Positions 20,801 through 30,055 of a stretch of 38,868 nucleotides of DNA are shown piece after piece; position 1 is the stretch's first letter; each line of letters opens with the position of its first letter. A program made the translations under genes and the position numbers. The notes below the pieces were generated by a model. That model had not been told where the DNA came from. It made no database searches and saw nothing but the letters and a program-made list of their open reading frames with translations. Source of the DNA: Nitrospira sp. (GTDB lineage: Bacteria > Nitrospirota > Nitrospiria > Nitrospirales > Nitrospiraceae); contig JAEURX010000022.1 in assembly GCA_016788885.1 (NCBI GenBank), positions 1-38,868 on the forward strand, written 5' to 3'.

Positions 20801-21010
20801 CTCGTCGAGGCGATACCAACACACCGGCCGGCGTCGTGCCTTCAGGTAACTCGCAACGAGTGTGGTCTTGCCGAATCCGGCCGGTGCGGCGATCCAGGTC
20901 AGGGGGCGGGTTCGTGCACGATCGAGAACCCGAAAGAGCCTCGCTCGGGTGAGCACCACCGGCAAGGTTGGAGGCGTGAGTTTGGCTAACCTCGACTTTG
21001 GTTGCGTCAT
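17804..21010 (-). CDS. MalT-like STAND ATPase/TPR regulator with C-terminal winged-helix/BTAD output
   Basis: I choose the ATG at 21010 (1068 residues) over an in-frame ATG 31 codons earlier. It forms an ATGA overlap with the upstream stop, has GAGGG upstream, and begins MTQPKSRLAKLTPPTLPVVL like its paralogue. The N-terminal ATPase has a Walker A motif APAGFGKTT (42-50) and a Walker B motif VLVLDNY. A long helical TPR-like body follows, and the last ~250 residues hold a winged helix (IYTLGRFEVLINGQPLGKNR, MLWPEADGDQ, KKSIARLRQLL) and BTAD (ALYRGPFLGWNE). In MalT/LAL regulators the ATPase/TPR part senses a ligand and the C-terminus binds DNA; here the usual LuxR helix-turn-helix is replaced. 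It is translationally coupled to the gene at 24246-21007. Ligand and target genes are unknown. Confidence 0.88.
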   Translation of the reverse strand: MTQPKSRLAKLTPPTLPVVLTRARLFRVLDRARTRPLTWIAAPAGFGKTTLVASYLKARRRPVCWYRLDEGDADPATFFHYLSLAAKSLVPRIRRPLPVLTPEYALGLPTFTRRFFQELCARLPRRCVLVLDNYQEVPSTSALHQLLPYAIQELPEHVSVLVMSRHDPPPPLVMVQCDRGMTVIGADSLTLSRVEAKAIVQLHWKKKADGAMRTFVDEAYRRVGGWAAGLMLMVEQAKGDRTVSGSGLDGTSETIFRYLAGEVMERLSPDVRQLLLKTSVLSDINIRSAEGLTGLSNAGDLLAFLHRSRYFTERRQGTEPSYRYHPLFRDFLLHRARVDLGTAQIQALQRNAADLLIKEGRIEEAVLVLQAAEDWEGLVQVILGQAQELVATGRIQTLEAWILCIPEPVRAQSPWLMFWLASTKVSFDPDQAYALFDQSLDEFLRQGDRTGALLSWCGAIRAVLIRWDGLGRITKLLELFPTIHPDGASYPSIEVEAHVADCLAGAIMQTRPDRDDARAWLDRAVSLSEHLPPAVQTGSRYMTEIYFLWFGDIAAARAGLEQFSRLRESKQWNLITAIFFHATTATLAWFDSELDLCRLHIGKARELVTQSGLHVWDGLIISQGVAGELLAGNLSAAEALLKEEDAMTQRLGGIHRAHYLHLFAWFLRLRGDHQKALEEGLRSNDLIAAAGGHMFGQGINALVIAHALHELGQLDGAARYVEQSLEIGDRMRSDLLRFGAWVLTAKMAFDRNDAPAGLVALKKALTIGEVRGLMQYPSCDRRLMAGLCARALIAGIHVPFVLRMIQKHRFAAPLEARCLETWPWPIKIYTLGRFEVLINGQPLGKNRKTPHRLMELLIAIMTYGGAPVSAARLMDMLWPEADGDQARENLKKSIARLRQLLAVDDALCWQDGEISLNRTCCWVDAWAFEASLGEGESKRTTGTVLQDGHRDNIIALYRGPFLGWNEIAPWADSYRERIRRQFTRLFTHREKVVDGMQCKELMAELAGAIDVDPVAEPLYQQLIPLLVSANRHAEATACYDRCRTELARWAGRSVSADLQKLAQTLRPR

Positions 21011-24000
21011 GCACGTCCCTCTGCACGAGTCATCGCTATCACGAGTTGATACGTCGCTGCCGAAGGGGTGCGATTGCCCCATCGAGCCAGCGCAGCACGA
21101 CATCGATCGTATTGAGCCACTGCCTCCGACCGTCGGCCCTGGGCCAAAAGGAGAGGGATAAGCCGCTGATAGAGCGGTTCCGACACAGGATCGACGTCGA
21201 TCGCCGCTTCCAATTCACGCACCATGTCCTGCGCCCCACTCACTGGCTCTGATTGGTCACTGCGACGCGCGAGCAGCCGTGTCCATCGACGGCGAAGTTC
21301 GGCCTGATAGGGCTGGGCCCATTCTGGAATAGCCTCCAGTCCAAGGAAGGGCCCACGGTAGAGCGCAAGGGCGGACTTGTCGATGTCACCTGTATCCTGC
21401 CTTCTCGTGTTCGCAACCCGAGCGTCTGCCTGTTTCACTAACGCCTCAAATGCCAGGGCATCGACCCAGCAGAGGTCCCGGTTCAACGTGATTTTTCCGT
21501 CTTGCCAGAGAATTGCGTTCTCGATGCCAATCATCTTTCTTAAGCGCGCCAGCGACTTCTTGAAGTTTTCCTGCGCTTGATCACCGTCGGCTTCGGGCCA
21601 CAGGGCGTCGGTCAAGCGGGCGACCGGCACGGCCTCTCCCCCGAACGCCACGATAGCGGCAAGCAACTCCAACAGCCGATGGGGCACTTTTCTCTGCCTG
21701 TCGAGGGGGCGCCCGCATACCATCACGTCACACGGGCCCAGCATGGAGATCTTGAGCGGCCACGGCCAATTCGAGGGCCGCAACTCCGGTGCAAGCGGAA
21801 GCCACAGTCGTTGGATAAGCCCCTGGACGAACGACACCTCGATGCCTTCTTCCAGTGCCATGCCGCAGAGGCGCGCAATGACCGGGGCTTCCCACCCCAC
21901 GTAGCCGCCTAATCCGCAGGTGCGACCGATGACCAAGGCAGCCCGAAGCGCCTGCAGACACTGCCGGCGATCGCCTGACTCGAGAGCACATTGCGCCGTC
22001 AACCACAAGCAGCCATACCGGAGGAACTGACTGTTCATGGCTTCGCCGATCACCTCGGCACGCACCCGGTAGGCCTCCGCTTCCTGTCGCTGGCCAAAGG
22101 ACTGACAGATCGACGCCATCAGCAGACAGCACAATGCTTCGGGAAACGGACCGGCTTCCTGTTCTGCGAGGGATAGTGCCTTCGCGCCTGACTCCATCAC
22201 TGTGGCACAATCGCCGTCCAACAGCGTGGACCATGCCGAGAGGTAGCAGAGTTGGCAGCGGTAGAGCCCTCCCACTCGCTCCCACATCGGCCGAATCTCT
22301 GCGAGCCACCGCTGCGCTGAGTTGAGATCACCGGCAAACAAACTGTTGTGAATATCTTGTGCAACCAACCACCCATCCCAGAGATGGATGCCTTCCCGCT
22401 CCGCAAGTGCGAGGCCTTCTCGCACCGCACGTCGACAGTCATCAGCGCGAGCTTCGATCGAGGCCAACAGTGCTTCCGACAGACAATACAGAATCTTCAA
22501 CGATGGAGCCGCACCCGGAGTCGAAGCTCTCTCCAAGAGTCGTACCTGGCCATTGCGCGCCTCCGCCAAATTGCCCATCCACACCAGATACGACTCCGTC
22601 AAAAAGATGGCGTGGCCGGCACCCGATCCCGTAAGCCGATCGGTAAGGGCAATGGCCTTGTCCAGCCACTTTTTCGTCTCGGGGTTGCCCGGCTGCCGCC
22701 ACACGAGTGCGCTCGCCATAGCCTCAGCGACCTGGGCCTCGATCTCAGCGCTAGGATACGGAGTGCCTTCGGAATGAAGCGCACGAAACCTCACGATCCA
22801 CGCATCCAATCGTGGCAGCCCTCTCCACTGAAAAAGGATACAGCGCACAACATTCGCCCACGTCAGCAGGGCCCCCGCCTGATCGTTTTGCGCAACAAAT
22901 TGCGCGAACACCTGTTCGAACATGATGTGCGCATCATGAGGATTCTTAAACAATCGCGAACAGGCATGCCAGAAACGTAACCAGGGGGTGCCCGCAAGTA
23001 CGTGTTGGGGAATCGCGGCTATCCAGTCATCGACTGTTGCGAGTCGGCCCTGTCCCAGCACAGCGGGGGCCAAGGCGATGATCTGGTCGGCCATGGCGGT
23101 CCAGTCCTCTGCCTGCCGCAACTGCGCGATACTCTCTTCATAGTGACCGATTTCCGCCAATCGGGTCGCGGCCTGCCGTCGAAGGGCCCGAACCTCGTCC
23201 ACTGAATATCTTGTCGCGAGCTGCTCGAGCAGGAAGGCTCGAAACAGCGGGTGGTACCGATACCACGGCTCTGGCTCGTCCCGCCTTTCGATGAAGTGGC
23301 GAGCCAGGTAGAGAGACCGGAGCACCTCTCCCGCCTTCGGCGAATTGGTCAATCCCACTGCCAGCGTGACACTGACATCGGGCAGGATGGAGGTTTTGAG
23401 CAAGACCTCCTGAACCTCTCGGACCAGGCCCTCAAACGCATGCGTTGCCAGGAACTGGAAGATACTTTCAGGCGATTCCTGGGTGGATGCAGATTCGATC
23501 GTCTCCTGATGTTTGATGTGATCCAGCAGGAGCGTCACCCCGGCGGCCCATCCCCCGGCCTTCCTATGGAGTTCATCAATACGACTTCGCGCCACACGCT
23601 CTTTTCGAGATGTGAGATGAAGCCGCGCCACTCCAACGGTTTCAAGCCTAGAGAATCGCAGGGGATCCGGACCGATCGTGTCCATCAGTTGCTCAGCCAT
23701 CAGACGAGCCATTGGAGCGCAGGGGCCCTGCCTGCTCATAACCACGACCGAGACGCCGTCGGGAAGTTCATACACCCCGCAGGCCAACAGCTGATGGAGC
23801 GCCGCATCGGCCGGAACTTCATGGTAGTTATCCAGCACAATTCTGCAACGCCGTGGCAGACGCGCGCCAAGCTCCTGAAAATAGCGCCGGGCAAACGTCT
23901 GAAGGCCCAACACATACTCCGGAGTGAGCGTCGGCAAGGGTCGTTTGAATCGAGGAGCAAGACTCTTTGCAGCGAGACTGAGGAAATGAAAGAACGACGA

Positions 24001-24246
24001 AGGATCGGCATCACTTTCATCCAGCCGATACCACAAGACCGGGACGCGCTTCGATTTCAGATAACTGGCAACGAGGGTGGTCTTCCCGGCGCCGGCCGGA
24101 GCCGTGATCCAAATCAGTCGACGCGCGTTCGATTTATCGAGCAGGCGGAACAGCCGCGTCCGTTGAAGCACGATCGGAAGAGTGGGCGGGACCAGCTTGG
24201 CATACGGAACAGAACGGACACGCGATGGCTTGGAGCGGGTCACCAT
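21007..24246 (-). CDS. MalT-like STAND ATPase/TPR regulator with C-terminal winged-helix/BTAD output, paralogue
   Basis: A 1079-residue cytoplasmic regulator and the first gene of a coupled pair. The ATG at 24246 follows TAGGGGGA with about 6-base spacing. It has Walker A TAPAGAGKTT (48-57), Walker B RIVLDNYHEVP (about 135-145), a STAND-like helical body with TPR-type helices, and from about residue 826 the winged helix (ISMLGPCDVMVCGRPLDRQR; DALWPEADGDQ; KKSLARLRKM) followed by BTAD (ALYRGPFLGLE; RRSEAVAQYDRC). It is collinear with the downstream 1068-residue protein along its whole length, so the pair arose by tandem duplication. It may form hetero-oligomers with its partner (inference). 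It is divergent from the FadL-type gene at 24378. Confidence 0.88.
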   Translation of the reverse strand: MVTRSKPSRVRSVPYAKLVPPTLPIVLQRTRLFRLLDKSNARRLIWITAPAGAGKTTLVASYLKSKRVPVLWYRLDESDADPSSFFHFLSLAAKSLAPRFKRPLPTLTPEYVLGLQTFARRYFQELGARLPRRCRIVLDNYHEVPADAALHQLLACGVYELPDGVSVVVMSRQGPCAPMARLMAEQLMDTIGPDPLRFSRLETVGVARLHLTSRKERVARSRIDELHRKAGGWAAGVTLLLDHIKHQETIESASTQESPESIFQFLATHAFEGLVREVQEVLLKTSILPDVSVTLAVGLTNSPKAGEVLRSLYLARHFIERRDEPEPWYRYHPLFRAFLLEQLATRYSVDEVRALRRQAATRLAEIGHYEESIAQLRQAEDWTAMADQIIALAPAVLGQGRLATVDDWIAAIPQHVLAGTPWLRFWHACSRLFKNPHDAHIMFEQVFAQFVAQNDQAGALLTWANVVRCILFQWRGLPRLDAWIVRFRALHSEGTPYPSAEIEAQVAEAMASALVWRQPGNPETKKWLDKAIALTDRLTGSGAGHAIFLTESYLVWMGNLAEARNGQVRLLERASTPGAAPSLKILYCLSEALLASIEARADDCRRAVREGLALAEREGIHLWDGWLVAQDIHNSLFAGDLNSAQRWLAEIRPMWERVGGLYRCQLCYLSAWSTLLDGDCATVMESGAKALSLAEQEAGPFPEALCCLLMASICQSFGQRQEAEAYRVRAEVIGEAMNSQFLRYGCLWLTAQCALESGDRRQCLQALRAALVIGRTCGLGGYVGWEAPVIARLCGMALEEGIEVSFVQGLIQRLWLPLAPELRPSNWPWPLKISMLGPCDVMVCGRPLDRQRKVPHRLLELLAAIVAFGGEAVPVARLTDALWPEADGDQAQENFKKSLARLRKMIGIENAILWQDGKITLNRDLCWVDALAFEALVKQADARVANTRRQDTGDIDKSALALYRGPFLGLEAIPEWAQPYQAELRRRWTRLLARRSDQSEPVSGAQDMVRELEAAIDVDPVSEPLYQRLIPLLLAQGRRSEAVAQYDRCRAALARWGNRTPSAATYQLVIAMTRAEGRA

Positions 24247-24377
24247 ACAGCATCCCCCTATCTCGCCAGCAGAAATCGATGGGGATTATCTCTGTTCGCT
24301 TCCAGGCACCGCAAGAGAAATATTGACGATACGTAGTTGCTCGTGCTAGGGACCACTCCAACCCATTCGGCCCAAAC
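24247..24377. promoter_or_regulatory. Divergent promoter region between regulator pair and FadL-type gene
   Basis: This 131-bp spacer must carry the start signals for both directions. On the plus strand a perfect -35-like TTGACG lies at 24323-24328, but the -10 at 17-18 bases (CTAGGG/TAGGGA) is poor, so this is only a candidate. On the minus strand I see the ribosome-binding site TAGGGGGA next to the ATG at 24246. No operator-like dyad is evident. Confidence 0.35.
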
Positions 24378-25787
24378 ATGGACATGAACCTACGGATTCG
24401 TGCACACCGACTCTCCTTGCCCGCAGGGTGCCTTATTGGAGCACTGGCGACTGGGTGCGTGGCGCTGTTCTCCGGCGATCCGGCTTGTGCCGACGGCTTT
24501 CGTAACCCGTTTCATGACGCGGCGGCCATGGGACAAGGCAACGCCTTTGCTGCCGAAGCCGACAACGCCTCCGCAGTCTTTTACAACCCTGCCGGCATGG
24601 CCCAGTTGCGCGGGGTTCAGATTGCCGGCGGCGCGCAATTCGTCGGCGTCAATACACGATTTACCAGTCCAACCGGCGCATCCGTCCACAATGAGCACCC
24701 CTTTCCGATCGGCCTGCCACCGCCGGGGCAGATCTTTCTGACGGCAAAGGTGAAGGACCTGGGAGTGTCCGCCCTGGGAGAGCTGAGTGCAGGCCTGGGG
24801 GTACAGAATCTCTATGGGTTCGCTTCCAAGTTCCCTGTGAATGGCCCGTTTCCCACAGCGGTAACCTTTGCACAACTTCCCTTGCTGGCGATCAAACCGA
24901 CGTTGGCTTATCAACTGACCGAATCGCTCTCCATTGGACTGGGCGCAGATATTCTCACCTTTGCCAACTTCCTGGGCGAAGGACAAGCCGAACGTCAATT
25001 TCAGGCCGCGCCCGGGTCCGGCTTTCCCGCGGGAACCGGGATGGAACTGAACGGGAAAGGCACGACGGCCGGACTGAACGCGAGTGTACTCTATACTCCC
25101 TGGCGCACGGCCGAAGGACAACCTCGCCTCTCCTTCGCCGGTATTTGGCGTAGCCAAGCGGTCTTACCTTTGAACGGAGAGCTTCGCGCCAATGGGGTGT
25201 CGGCCGCACTAGCGTCAACAGCCATACGGCTGCCCGAAGTGTGGACGGGCGGCCTGGCCTTTTGGCCAATACGGAATGCGGAACGTGCGTGGAAGCTGGA
25301 AGTTGATGTGGACTATGTCCGTTGGCAATCGATACGCAGTGCAGACGTGCGGCTCTCGAATGGGGCAACCTTACCAAGCCCGCAGCAATGGAAAAACACG
25401 GTAACGGTCAACATCGGCACAGAATATACATGGTTCGGCCTGACAGATACGCAGGCCTGGAACGTCGCCCTTCGCACGGGATACATCCGCTCACACACGC
25501 CTGTGTCAGATCTCAACTTTGACCCTGCCTATGCCGACAGTGACGCGCATGTGGTCTCAGCCGGCGTGGGATTCTCCTGTCACACAGGCGGGAAATTCTT
25601 CGGCCTGATTTCCTGTGCCGATGCGGAAAAAAGTTTCTTTGCGAAACATTCGATGGGCATGGACCTGGCTTACCAAGCTTTCTTATTCGATCCTCGCACC
25701 GTCACGGGCAACCCGAATCCCACCGTGAATGGAACGTACCGTACCACCAATCACGCAGGCGCAGTCACATTTCGGGTCGGCTTTTAG
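24378..25787 (+). CDS. FadL/OmpP1/TodX-family outer-membrane channel
   Basis: The 469-residue precursor has a signal peptide with a hydrophobic core and a likely cleavage site after ACA near residue 37. Mature DGFRNPFHDAAAMGQGNAF is followed by the family hallmark NASAVFYNPAGMAQL. The rest is rich in amphipathic beta strands and ends in aromatic-rich FRVGF, as expected for an outer-membrane barrel. The family moves long-chain fatty acids and other hydrophobic molecules across the outer membrane; the substrate here cannot be told. The ATG at 24378 has no good Shine-Dalgarno, and a second ATG two codons later is equally possible. The next gene on the same strand begins about 90 bp downstream. 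Confidence 0.85.
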   Translation: MDMNLRIRAHRLSLPAGCLIGALATGCVALFSGDPACADGFRNPFHDAAAMGQGNAFAAEADNASAVFYNPAGMAQLRGVQIAGGAQFVGVNTRFTSPTGASVHNEHPFPIGLPPPGQIFLTAKVKDLGVSALGELSAGLGVQNLYGFASKFPVNGPFPTAVTFAQLPLLAIKPTLAYQLTESLSIGLGADILTFANFLGEGQAERQFQAAPGSGFPAGTGMELNGKGTTAGLNASVLYTPWRTAEGQPRLSFAGIWRSQAVLPLNGELRANGVSAALASTAIRLPEVWTGGLAFWPIRNAERAWKLEVDVDYVRWQSIRSADVRLSNGATLPSPQQWKNTVTVNIGTEYTWFGLTDTQAWNVALRTGYIRSHTPVSDLNFDPAYADSDAHVVSAGVGFSCHTGGKFFGLISCADAEKSFFAKHSMGMDLAYQAFLFDPRTVTGNPNPTVNGTYRTTNHAGAVTFRVGF

Positions 25788-25877
25788 ACACACCTGCAGC
25801 ATATGCTGGAGTGCCCCCTGCCTTCATCGGAAACGACCGAGCTAGCCTCCTGCCAACACAGCAGCTACAATGCCTCC

Positions 25878-26837
25878 ATGACACAGACGCTCCCCATCCC
25901 CTTCTATATGCTCTGCGGATCACTCGGTGCCGGGAAGACCACCCTGCTCATGCGCCTCCTCGAACATTGGAACAGCCAAGGGCACAAGGTCGGCGTGCTC
26001 ATGAACGAGGCGGGCGAGGTCAGTATCGACGGCCCGCGAGCAGGCACGATCGCGGAGCAGGTCCTAAACCTCGCCGGCGGCTGCATCTGTTGCGACACCA
26101 AAGATGACCTGGCTTGGAGTATTGCGCAGCTGGTGCAGGATTACGAATCGACCGTGATCGTGCTGGAATGCTCGGGCATGGCCGACCCCGCAGAAGTGGT
26201 CGATGCCGTGACGGACGTCTATGTCTCTCGGATGACAAGGCTCGAACGGATTTTTGCCATGCTGCACCCCGTGCCGCTCCCGGAAACCGGCATGGCGGAA
26301 CTCGTCACACGCAATGCCATCCGGTATGCGGATGATGTGATCCTCAACAAACGCGACCTCTACATCCCCGGTCATTGGGAACAGTTCCGCGAAAGCATCA
26401 CCCGCTTGAATCCGTACAGCCGACTGTGGGAAACGAATCACGCCAGGCTCGACGTGGCAGCGTTGCTTGCTGCGCCGCCAACTCACCCGCGCCCCACCAA
26501 TGTGCAGTTCGGCAAACCACCGGCGCCAGGAAACAGACAGGACGCCCGCGCCCTCCACCATCCGATGGTGACGACCGTGCGCCTGCCGAAGCCAGTCGTC
26601 CGCACAAAGTTTATGGAATGGACGAAGTCCTTACCGGAGGGACTGGAACGTGCGAAAGGATTTTTTCGTTTCGAAAGGGAGCCGGAGCTGCAGGAGTTTC
26701 AATTCTTCCCTCCCCGCACCAGCACCGTGGCTCCGGTCATGCTGCTCGATGAACCGGATCATGTCTTGGTGCTGATCGGACGCGACTACGATCAGGAACG
26801 CTGCCGAGCCTCCCTCCTCGCCTGCTTGGCAGAATAG
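25878..26837 (+). CDS. CobW/G3E-family GTPase (putative metallochaperone)
   Basis: I prefer the ATG at 25878 (MTQTLPIPFYMLCG, 319 residues). An upstream in-frame ATG at 25803 would add 25 residues without homology-like character; neither has a clear Shine-Dalgarno. Motifs seen: Walker A GSLGAGKTT (14-22), NEAGEVSIDG, metal-binding CxCC as GGCICC (Cys69, Cys71, Cys72), Walker B-like VLECSGMADP, and guanine-specifying NKRD. The C-terminal CobW-C-like domain (VTTVRLPKPV ... FRFEREPELQ) is present. G3E GTPases load metals such as Zn or Co into client proteins; the client is not evident from the neighbours. Its 3' end is five bases from the convergent PAP2 gene. Confidence 0.87.
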   Translation: MTQTLPIPFYMLCGSLGAGKTTLLMRLLEHWNSQGHKVGVLMNEAGEVSIDGPRAGTIAEQVLNLAGGCICCDTKDDLAWSIAQLVQDYESTVIVLECSGMADPAEVVDAVTDVYVSRMTRLERIFAMLHPVPLPETGMAELVTRNAIRYADDVILNKRDLYIPGHWEQFRESITRLNPYSRLWETNHARLDVAALLAAPPTHPRPTNVQFGKPPAPGNRQDARALHHPMVTTVRLPKPVVRTKFMEWTKSLPEGLERAKGFFRFEREPELQEFQFFPPRTSTVAPVMLLDEPDHVLVLIGRDYDQERCRASLLACLAE

Positions 26838-26842
26838 CGACG

Positions 26843-27442
26843 TCAGGAGATTGAACCGATCTCGGATTGTGAGGCAGGGGCCGCCTCGGCAACCGGTCGG
26901 AAGCGAGACCAACGGCGCAGGAACCAGGCCACGCCCGCCCCGATCAATCCACCCACGACCCAGCCCCCGATCACATCCGTCAGATAATGCGCCCCGATGT
27001 AGACACGCGAGAGACCGATCGCGACTACCAAGGGCCAGCCGATCCAGCCTGATTTCGGATAGAGCACCTGAAAAAACGCCGCCGCCGAGGCCGTGTTGGC
27101 GGCATGGTTAGATGGAAACGAAAACGCGCCGCCGCAACCGAGCAACTGATGCACATCGGCAAGCGTCACGCAGGGGCGCGGGCGCTGGACCAAGCCCTTT
27201 AACTGAGTCCCCAGCGCATCCGTCGAACCGACGACCACCGCCAGCATTGCCCCGCCGAGCACACATTCACGCCAATTCACCCAGGCCCAATAGGCTGCAG
27301 CCAGCAATATGGGATAGAGCAGGTTGCCCGGCTTGGCCAGTTCGACTCCGATCCAATCCAGCAGGCTCGACTGCCCGGCCACGCCGTTGATCGTGCGAAA
27401 GAGAATCTCGTCTACACCCATGGCGCGACGATAAAGGGTCAC
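26843..27442 (-). CDS. PAP2-family membrane phosphatase
   Basis: The 199-residue integral membrane protein has several hydrophobic segments. The three phosphatase motifs are visible: KGLVQRPRP (K-x6-RP), SFPSNHA (the usual PSGH is PSNH here) and SRVYIGAHYLTD (SR-x5-H-x3-D). The family removes phosphate from phosphatidic acid, undecaprenyl diphosphate or similar lipids; the substrate is not decidable. The start may be GTG at 27442 or ATG at 27421; neither has a strong ribosome-binding site. It is convergent with the G3E GTPase gene, with no space for a terminator between them. Confidence 0.87.
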   Translation of the reverse strand: MTLYRRAMGVDEILFRTINGVAGQSSLLDWIGVELAKPGNLLYPILLAAAYWAWVNWRECVLGGAMLAVVVGSTDALGTQLKGLVQRPRPCVTLADVHQLLGCGGAFSFPSNHAANTASAAAFFQVLYPKSGWIGWPLVVAIGLSRVYIGAHYLTDVIGGWVVGGLIGAGVAWFLRRWSRFRPVAEAAPASQSEIGSIS

Positions 27443-27655
27443 GAGGGATCAGTCAAATGATTCAGTGCACGAGCATCACGCGACAGTCTGTGTCGGGACG
27501 CTCCATTACCACTCCCCGGGGTGTTCCCCAGGTTCGACGTGTCGCCCGAATCTGTACCATACAGTTTCAAACCGGTGCGGCCAATGACACATCCGATTCT
27601 GACGACGATTCACTCGCCCATCGGCGCCTGATGCCGTCGCCCAAAGGAGGAGCAC

Positions 27656-27841
27656 ATGGCACGCTACAGTAAGGGCTCACAGAAGATGGTCAAGAACACC
27701 CTGCACAAACTCAAGAAGGGCACGCTGAAAAGCGGGCGCAGCGGGAAAAAGGTGACCAAACGAACGCAGGCCATTGCGATCGGTCTGTCTGAAGCCCGCG
27801 CAAAGGACATGAAGGTGCCAAAGAAGCGGCGGGCTGCCTAG
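27656..27841 (+). CDS. Small basic protein, DUF6496-like
   Basis: 61 residues, very rich in Lys and Arg, with the pattern HKLKKGTLKSGRSGKKVT followed by KRTQAIAIGLSEARAK, which I recognise as the DUF6496 type. The start is firm: GGAGGAGCAC precedes the ATG. Function is unknown; the strong positive charge suggests nucleic-acid binding (inference). It stands alone between divergent and convergent neighbours. Confidence 0.8.
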   Translation: MARYSKGSQKMVKNTLHKLKKGTLKSGRSGKKVTKRTQAIAIGLSEARAKDMKVPKKRRAA

Positions 27842-28016
27842 CACGCGCAAATGGCTTGCGAGCCTAACGGGATCGTGGCCTCACTCCCAGACGACATTGG
27901 TGATGCCCTGAATTGAAGGGATCAGCTCGGCCGGATGGTGTCTCACCCGTTCGATCTCAGGCGCAGGGTCGACACGCTAAAAGACCTGAGCCTTACACAT
28001 GACCCCGAGCAAGGCC

Positions 28017-29849
28017 TCAGTTCCCGTCCAACGCGCGATCCAGATCAAAGGCGGCGCTGATGAGCGCCAGATGGGTGAAGGCCTGGGGGAAATTACCCAA
28101 GGCCTCTCCGCTGTCCCCGGTTTCCTCCGCGTACAGGCCTAGGTGGTTCGCATAGCCGAGCATCCGCTCGAACAGCAGTTGTGCCTCATCCAACTTTCGG
28201 CGATCCGTTCGCCCGGCCCGCGTGAGGGCCTCCACCAACCAAAAACTGCACATGTTGAACGTGCCTTCCGTCCCCGTGAGTCCATCCATACCCGTCGCCG
28301 CGTCGTAGCGGTGGACGAGGCCGTCGGAGACAAGTCCCCCATTGAGCGGCGGACGATTGATCGCCTCCAATGTGCTGAGCATCCGCGGATCAGTCGGCGA
28401 AATAAAGCGTACCAGCGGCATGATCAGGTTGGACGCATCCAGCGAATCGCTGCCGTACGACTGCACGAAGGAGCCGCGTGACTCGTCCCACCCCTTCGTC
28501 ATAATCTCCTCATACAGGCGGTCTCGCATGGTCAACCATTTGAGGTGGTCGGCCGGCAGTGACCGTTTGCGCGAGAGGCGCAAGCCTCGGTCCAACGCCA
28601 CCCAACACATGAGTTTGGAATAGACGAAGTGACGGCGGCCGCCACGCACTTCCCAAATGCCCTCGTCCTCGCGCGTCCAGTTCTGGCATAGCCAATCAAG
28701 CGAACTCCGGACATGGGACCATCCCAGGTAGGAAATGGGGGCGACGTATTTGTCGCACAGGTAGATGGAATCCAGCAGTTCGCCGTAAATATCCAGTTGC
28801 AGATGCTGATACGCCCCGTTGCCGATCCTGACCGGCTTCGATCCTTTGTACCCGTCCAGATGGTCGAGGACCAGTTCGGTCAAATCAGTTCGGCCATCGA
28901 TGCCATAGACGATTTGTAACGGACCTGGCGCTTCGCTCTCGTTGCGGACACGCGCGTTCAACCAGTGCATGAAGGCTGTAGCTTCACGGGTAAAGCCGAT
29001 GCGGAGCAATCCGTAGACGGTAAAGGCAGAGTCTCTGATCCAGGTGTAGCGATAGTCCCAATTGCGGCCCCCGCCGATCTGTTCCGGGAGACTACAGGTC
29101 GGAGCGGCAACGATCGCGCCGGTGGGTTCGAAGGTCAGGAGCTTCAAGGCCAGAGCGGATCGGGATACCATTTCGCGCCAGCGTCCGGTGTAACGGCTGT
29201 GTGACAACCATTCGTGCCAGAACTGCACCGTAGTTTCGAACATGTTGCCGGCGTGGGTGCCCGACAGTGCAGCCCCACACTGGTTCCCTTGGTCGATTTC
29301 CCGCAAGACACAGGCCACATGTTCTCCCCGCTGCAACGTAAACTCGGCACAGACTCCCCGCTCGTCTTGTTTGAGCGGCAGGGTCGTCGCCAATCCAAGC
29401 GTCAGCGCCGCCGTCGAAAACACCGCCCCGTTCGAGTTGAGGTGCGTATCGTGGGGGGTCCGTGCGTAATCGAAGGCGGGATGACAGCTGAGACAAAACG
29501 TCATCTGCCCTCGCACCACTTTGATCCGCCGGATCAGCTGATGGTACAGGTCTGGACCTGTAACACCGACCGGCATGAAGTCTTCAATTTCGCCGACGCC
29601 TTCGCTGGACAGAAAGCGTGTGATCAGCACGTTGGTCTCGGGCCAGTAAAATTGTTTGGTGGTGAACCGCGCCGTTTTCGGAACGATGCTGAATCGCCCG
29701 CCCTTGGCGTCATCGAGAATAGCCGCGAAGATGCTGGGGGAATCGAAGTGCGGAAAACACAACCAATCGATGCTGCCGTCTCGCCCCACCAGGGCTGCGG
29801 TGCGCATGTTGCCGATGATGCCGTAGTTCTCAATAGGCTGATAGGCCAT
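28017..29849 (-). CDS. Glycoside hydrolase family 15 (glucoamylase/trehalase-like)
   Basis: 610 residues, the usual length for bacterial two-domain GH15. The N-terminus ([34 protein letters not shown]-type, with [11 protein letters not shown]) is the typical N-terminal beta-sandwich domain. The (alpha/alpha)6 barrel shows [48 protein letters not shown] and [17 protein letters not shown], regions that carry the catalytic acids and substrate contacts. No signal peptide, so probably cytoplasmic. It likely cleaves alpha-glucosidic bonds in trehalose, maltooligosaccharides or glycogen fragments. The ATG at 29849 follows GAGGAA. A remnant IS3 element starts 123 bp upstream and may have replaced distal promoter DNA. 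Confidence 0.9.
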   Translation of the reverse strand: MAYQPIENYGIIGNMRTAALVGRDGSIDWLCFPHFDSPSIFAAILDDAKGGRFSIVPKTARFTTKQFYWPETNVLITRFLSSEGVGEIEDFMPVGVTGPDLYHQLIRRIKVVRGQMTFCLSCHPAFDYARTPHDTHLNSNGAVFSTAALTLGLATTLPLKQDERGVCAEFTLQRGEHVACVLREIDQGNQCGAALSGTHAGNMFETTVQFWHEWLSHSRYTGRWREMVSRSALALKLLTFEPTGAIVAAPTCSLPEQIGGGRNWDYRYTWIRDSAFTVYGLLRIGFTREATAFMHWLNARVRNESEAPGPLQIVYGIDGRTDLTELVLDHLDGYKGSKPVRIGNGAYQHLQLDIYGELLDSIYLCDKYVAPISYLGWSHVRSSLDWLCQNWTREDEGIWEVRGGRRHFVYSKLMCWVALDRGLRLSRKRSLPADHLKWLTMRDRLYEEIMTKGWDESRGSFVQSYGSDSLDASNLIMPLVRFISPTDPRMLSTLEAINRPPLNGGLVSDGLVHRYDAATGMDGLTGTEGTFNMCSFWLVEALTRAGRTDRRKLDEAQLLFERMLGYANHLGLYAEETGDSGEALGNFPQAFTHLALISAAFDLDRALDGN

Positions 29850-30055
29850 GGGACATTCCTCGTATCATCCGTTCTGCGTTGCCGTTCGACAATATCAAAA
29901 TTGCGGTGATCTCGGCCAGAACCGCCGATCATGAAATACCGTGTTGTCGGATTGCACAAGTCCAGGCTAGTGTGACGTCTCCCCGGAAAACGACGGCACT
30001 CTAACACGAGAGTAGAATGGTGGCTTCGACAGTCCTCGACGAAAGGAGTGGATCG

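Noticed and set aside
21011-21103. Longer N-terminus for the second large regulator
   Set aside because: The extra 31 codons lie inside the upstream gene and have no homology to the paralogue; the ATGA overlap with GAGGG upstream marks the real start.
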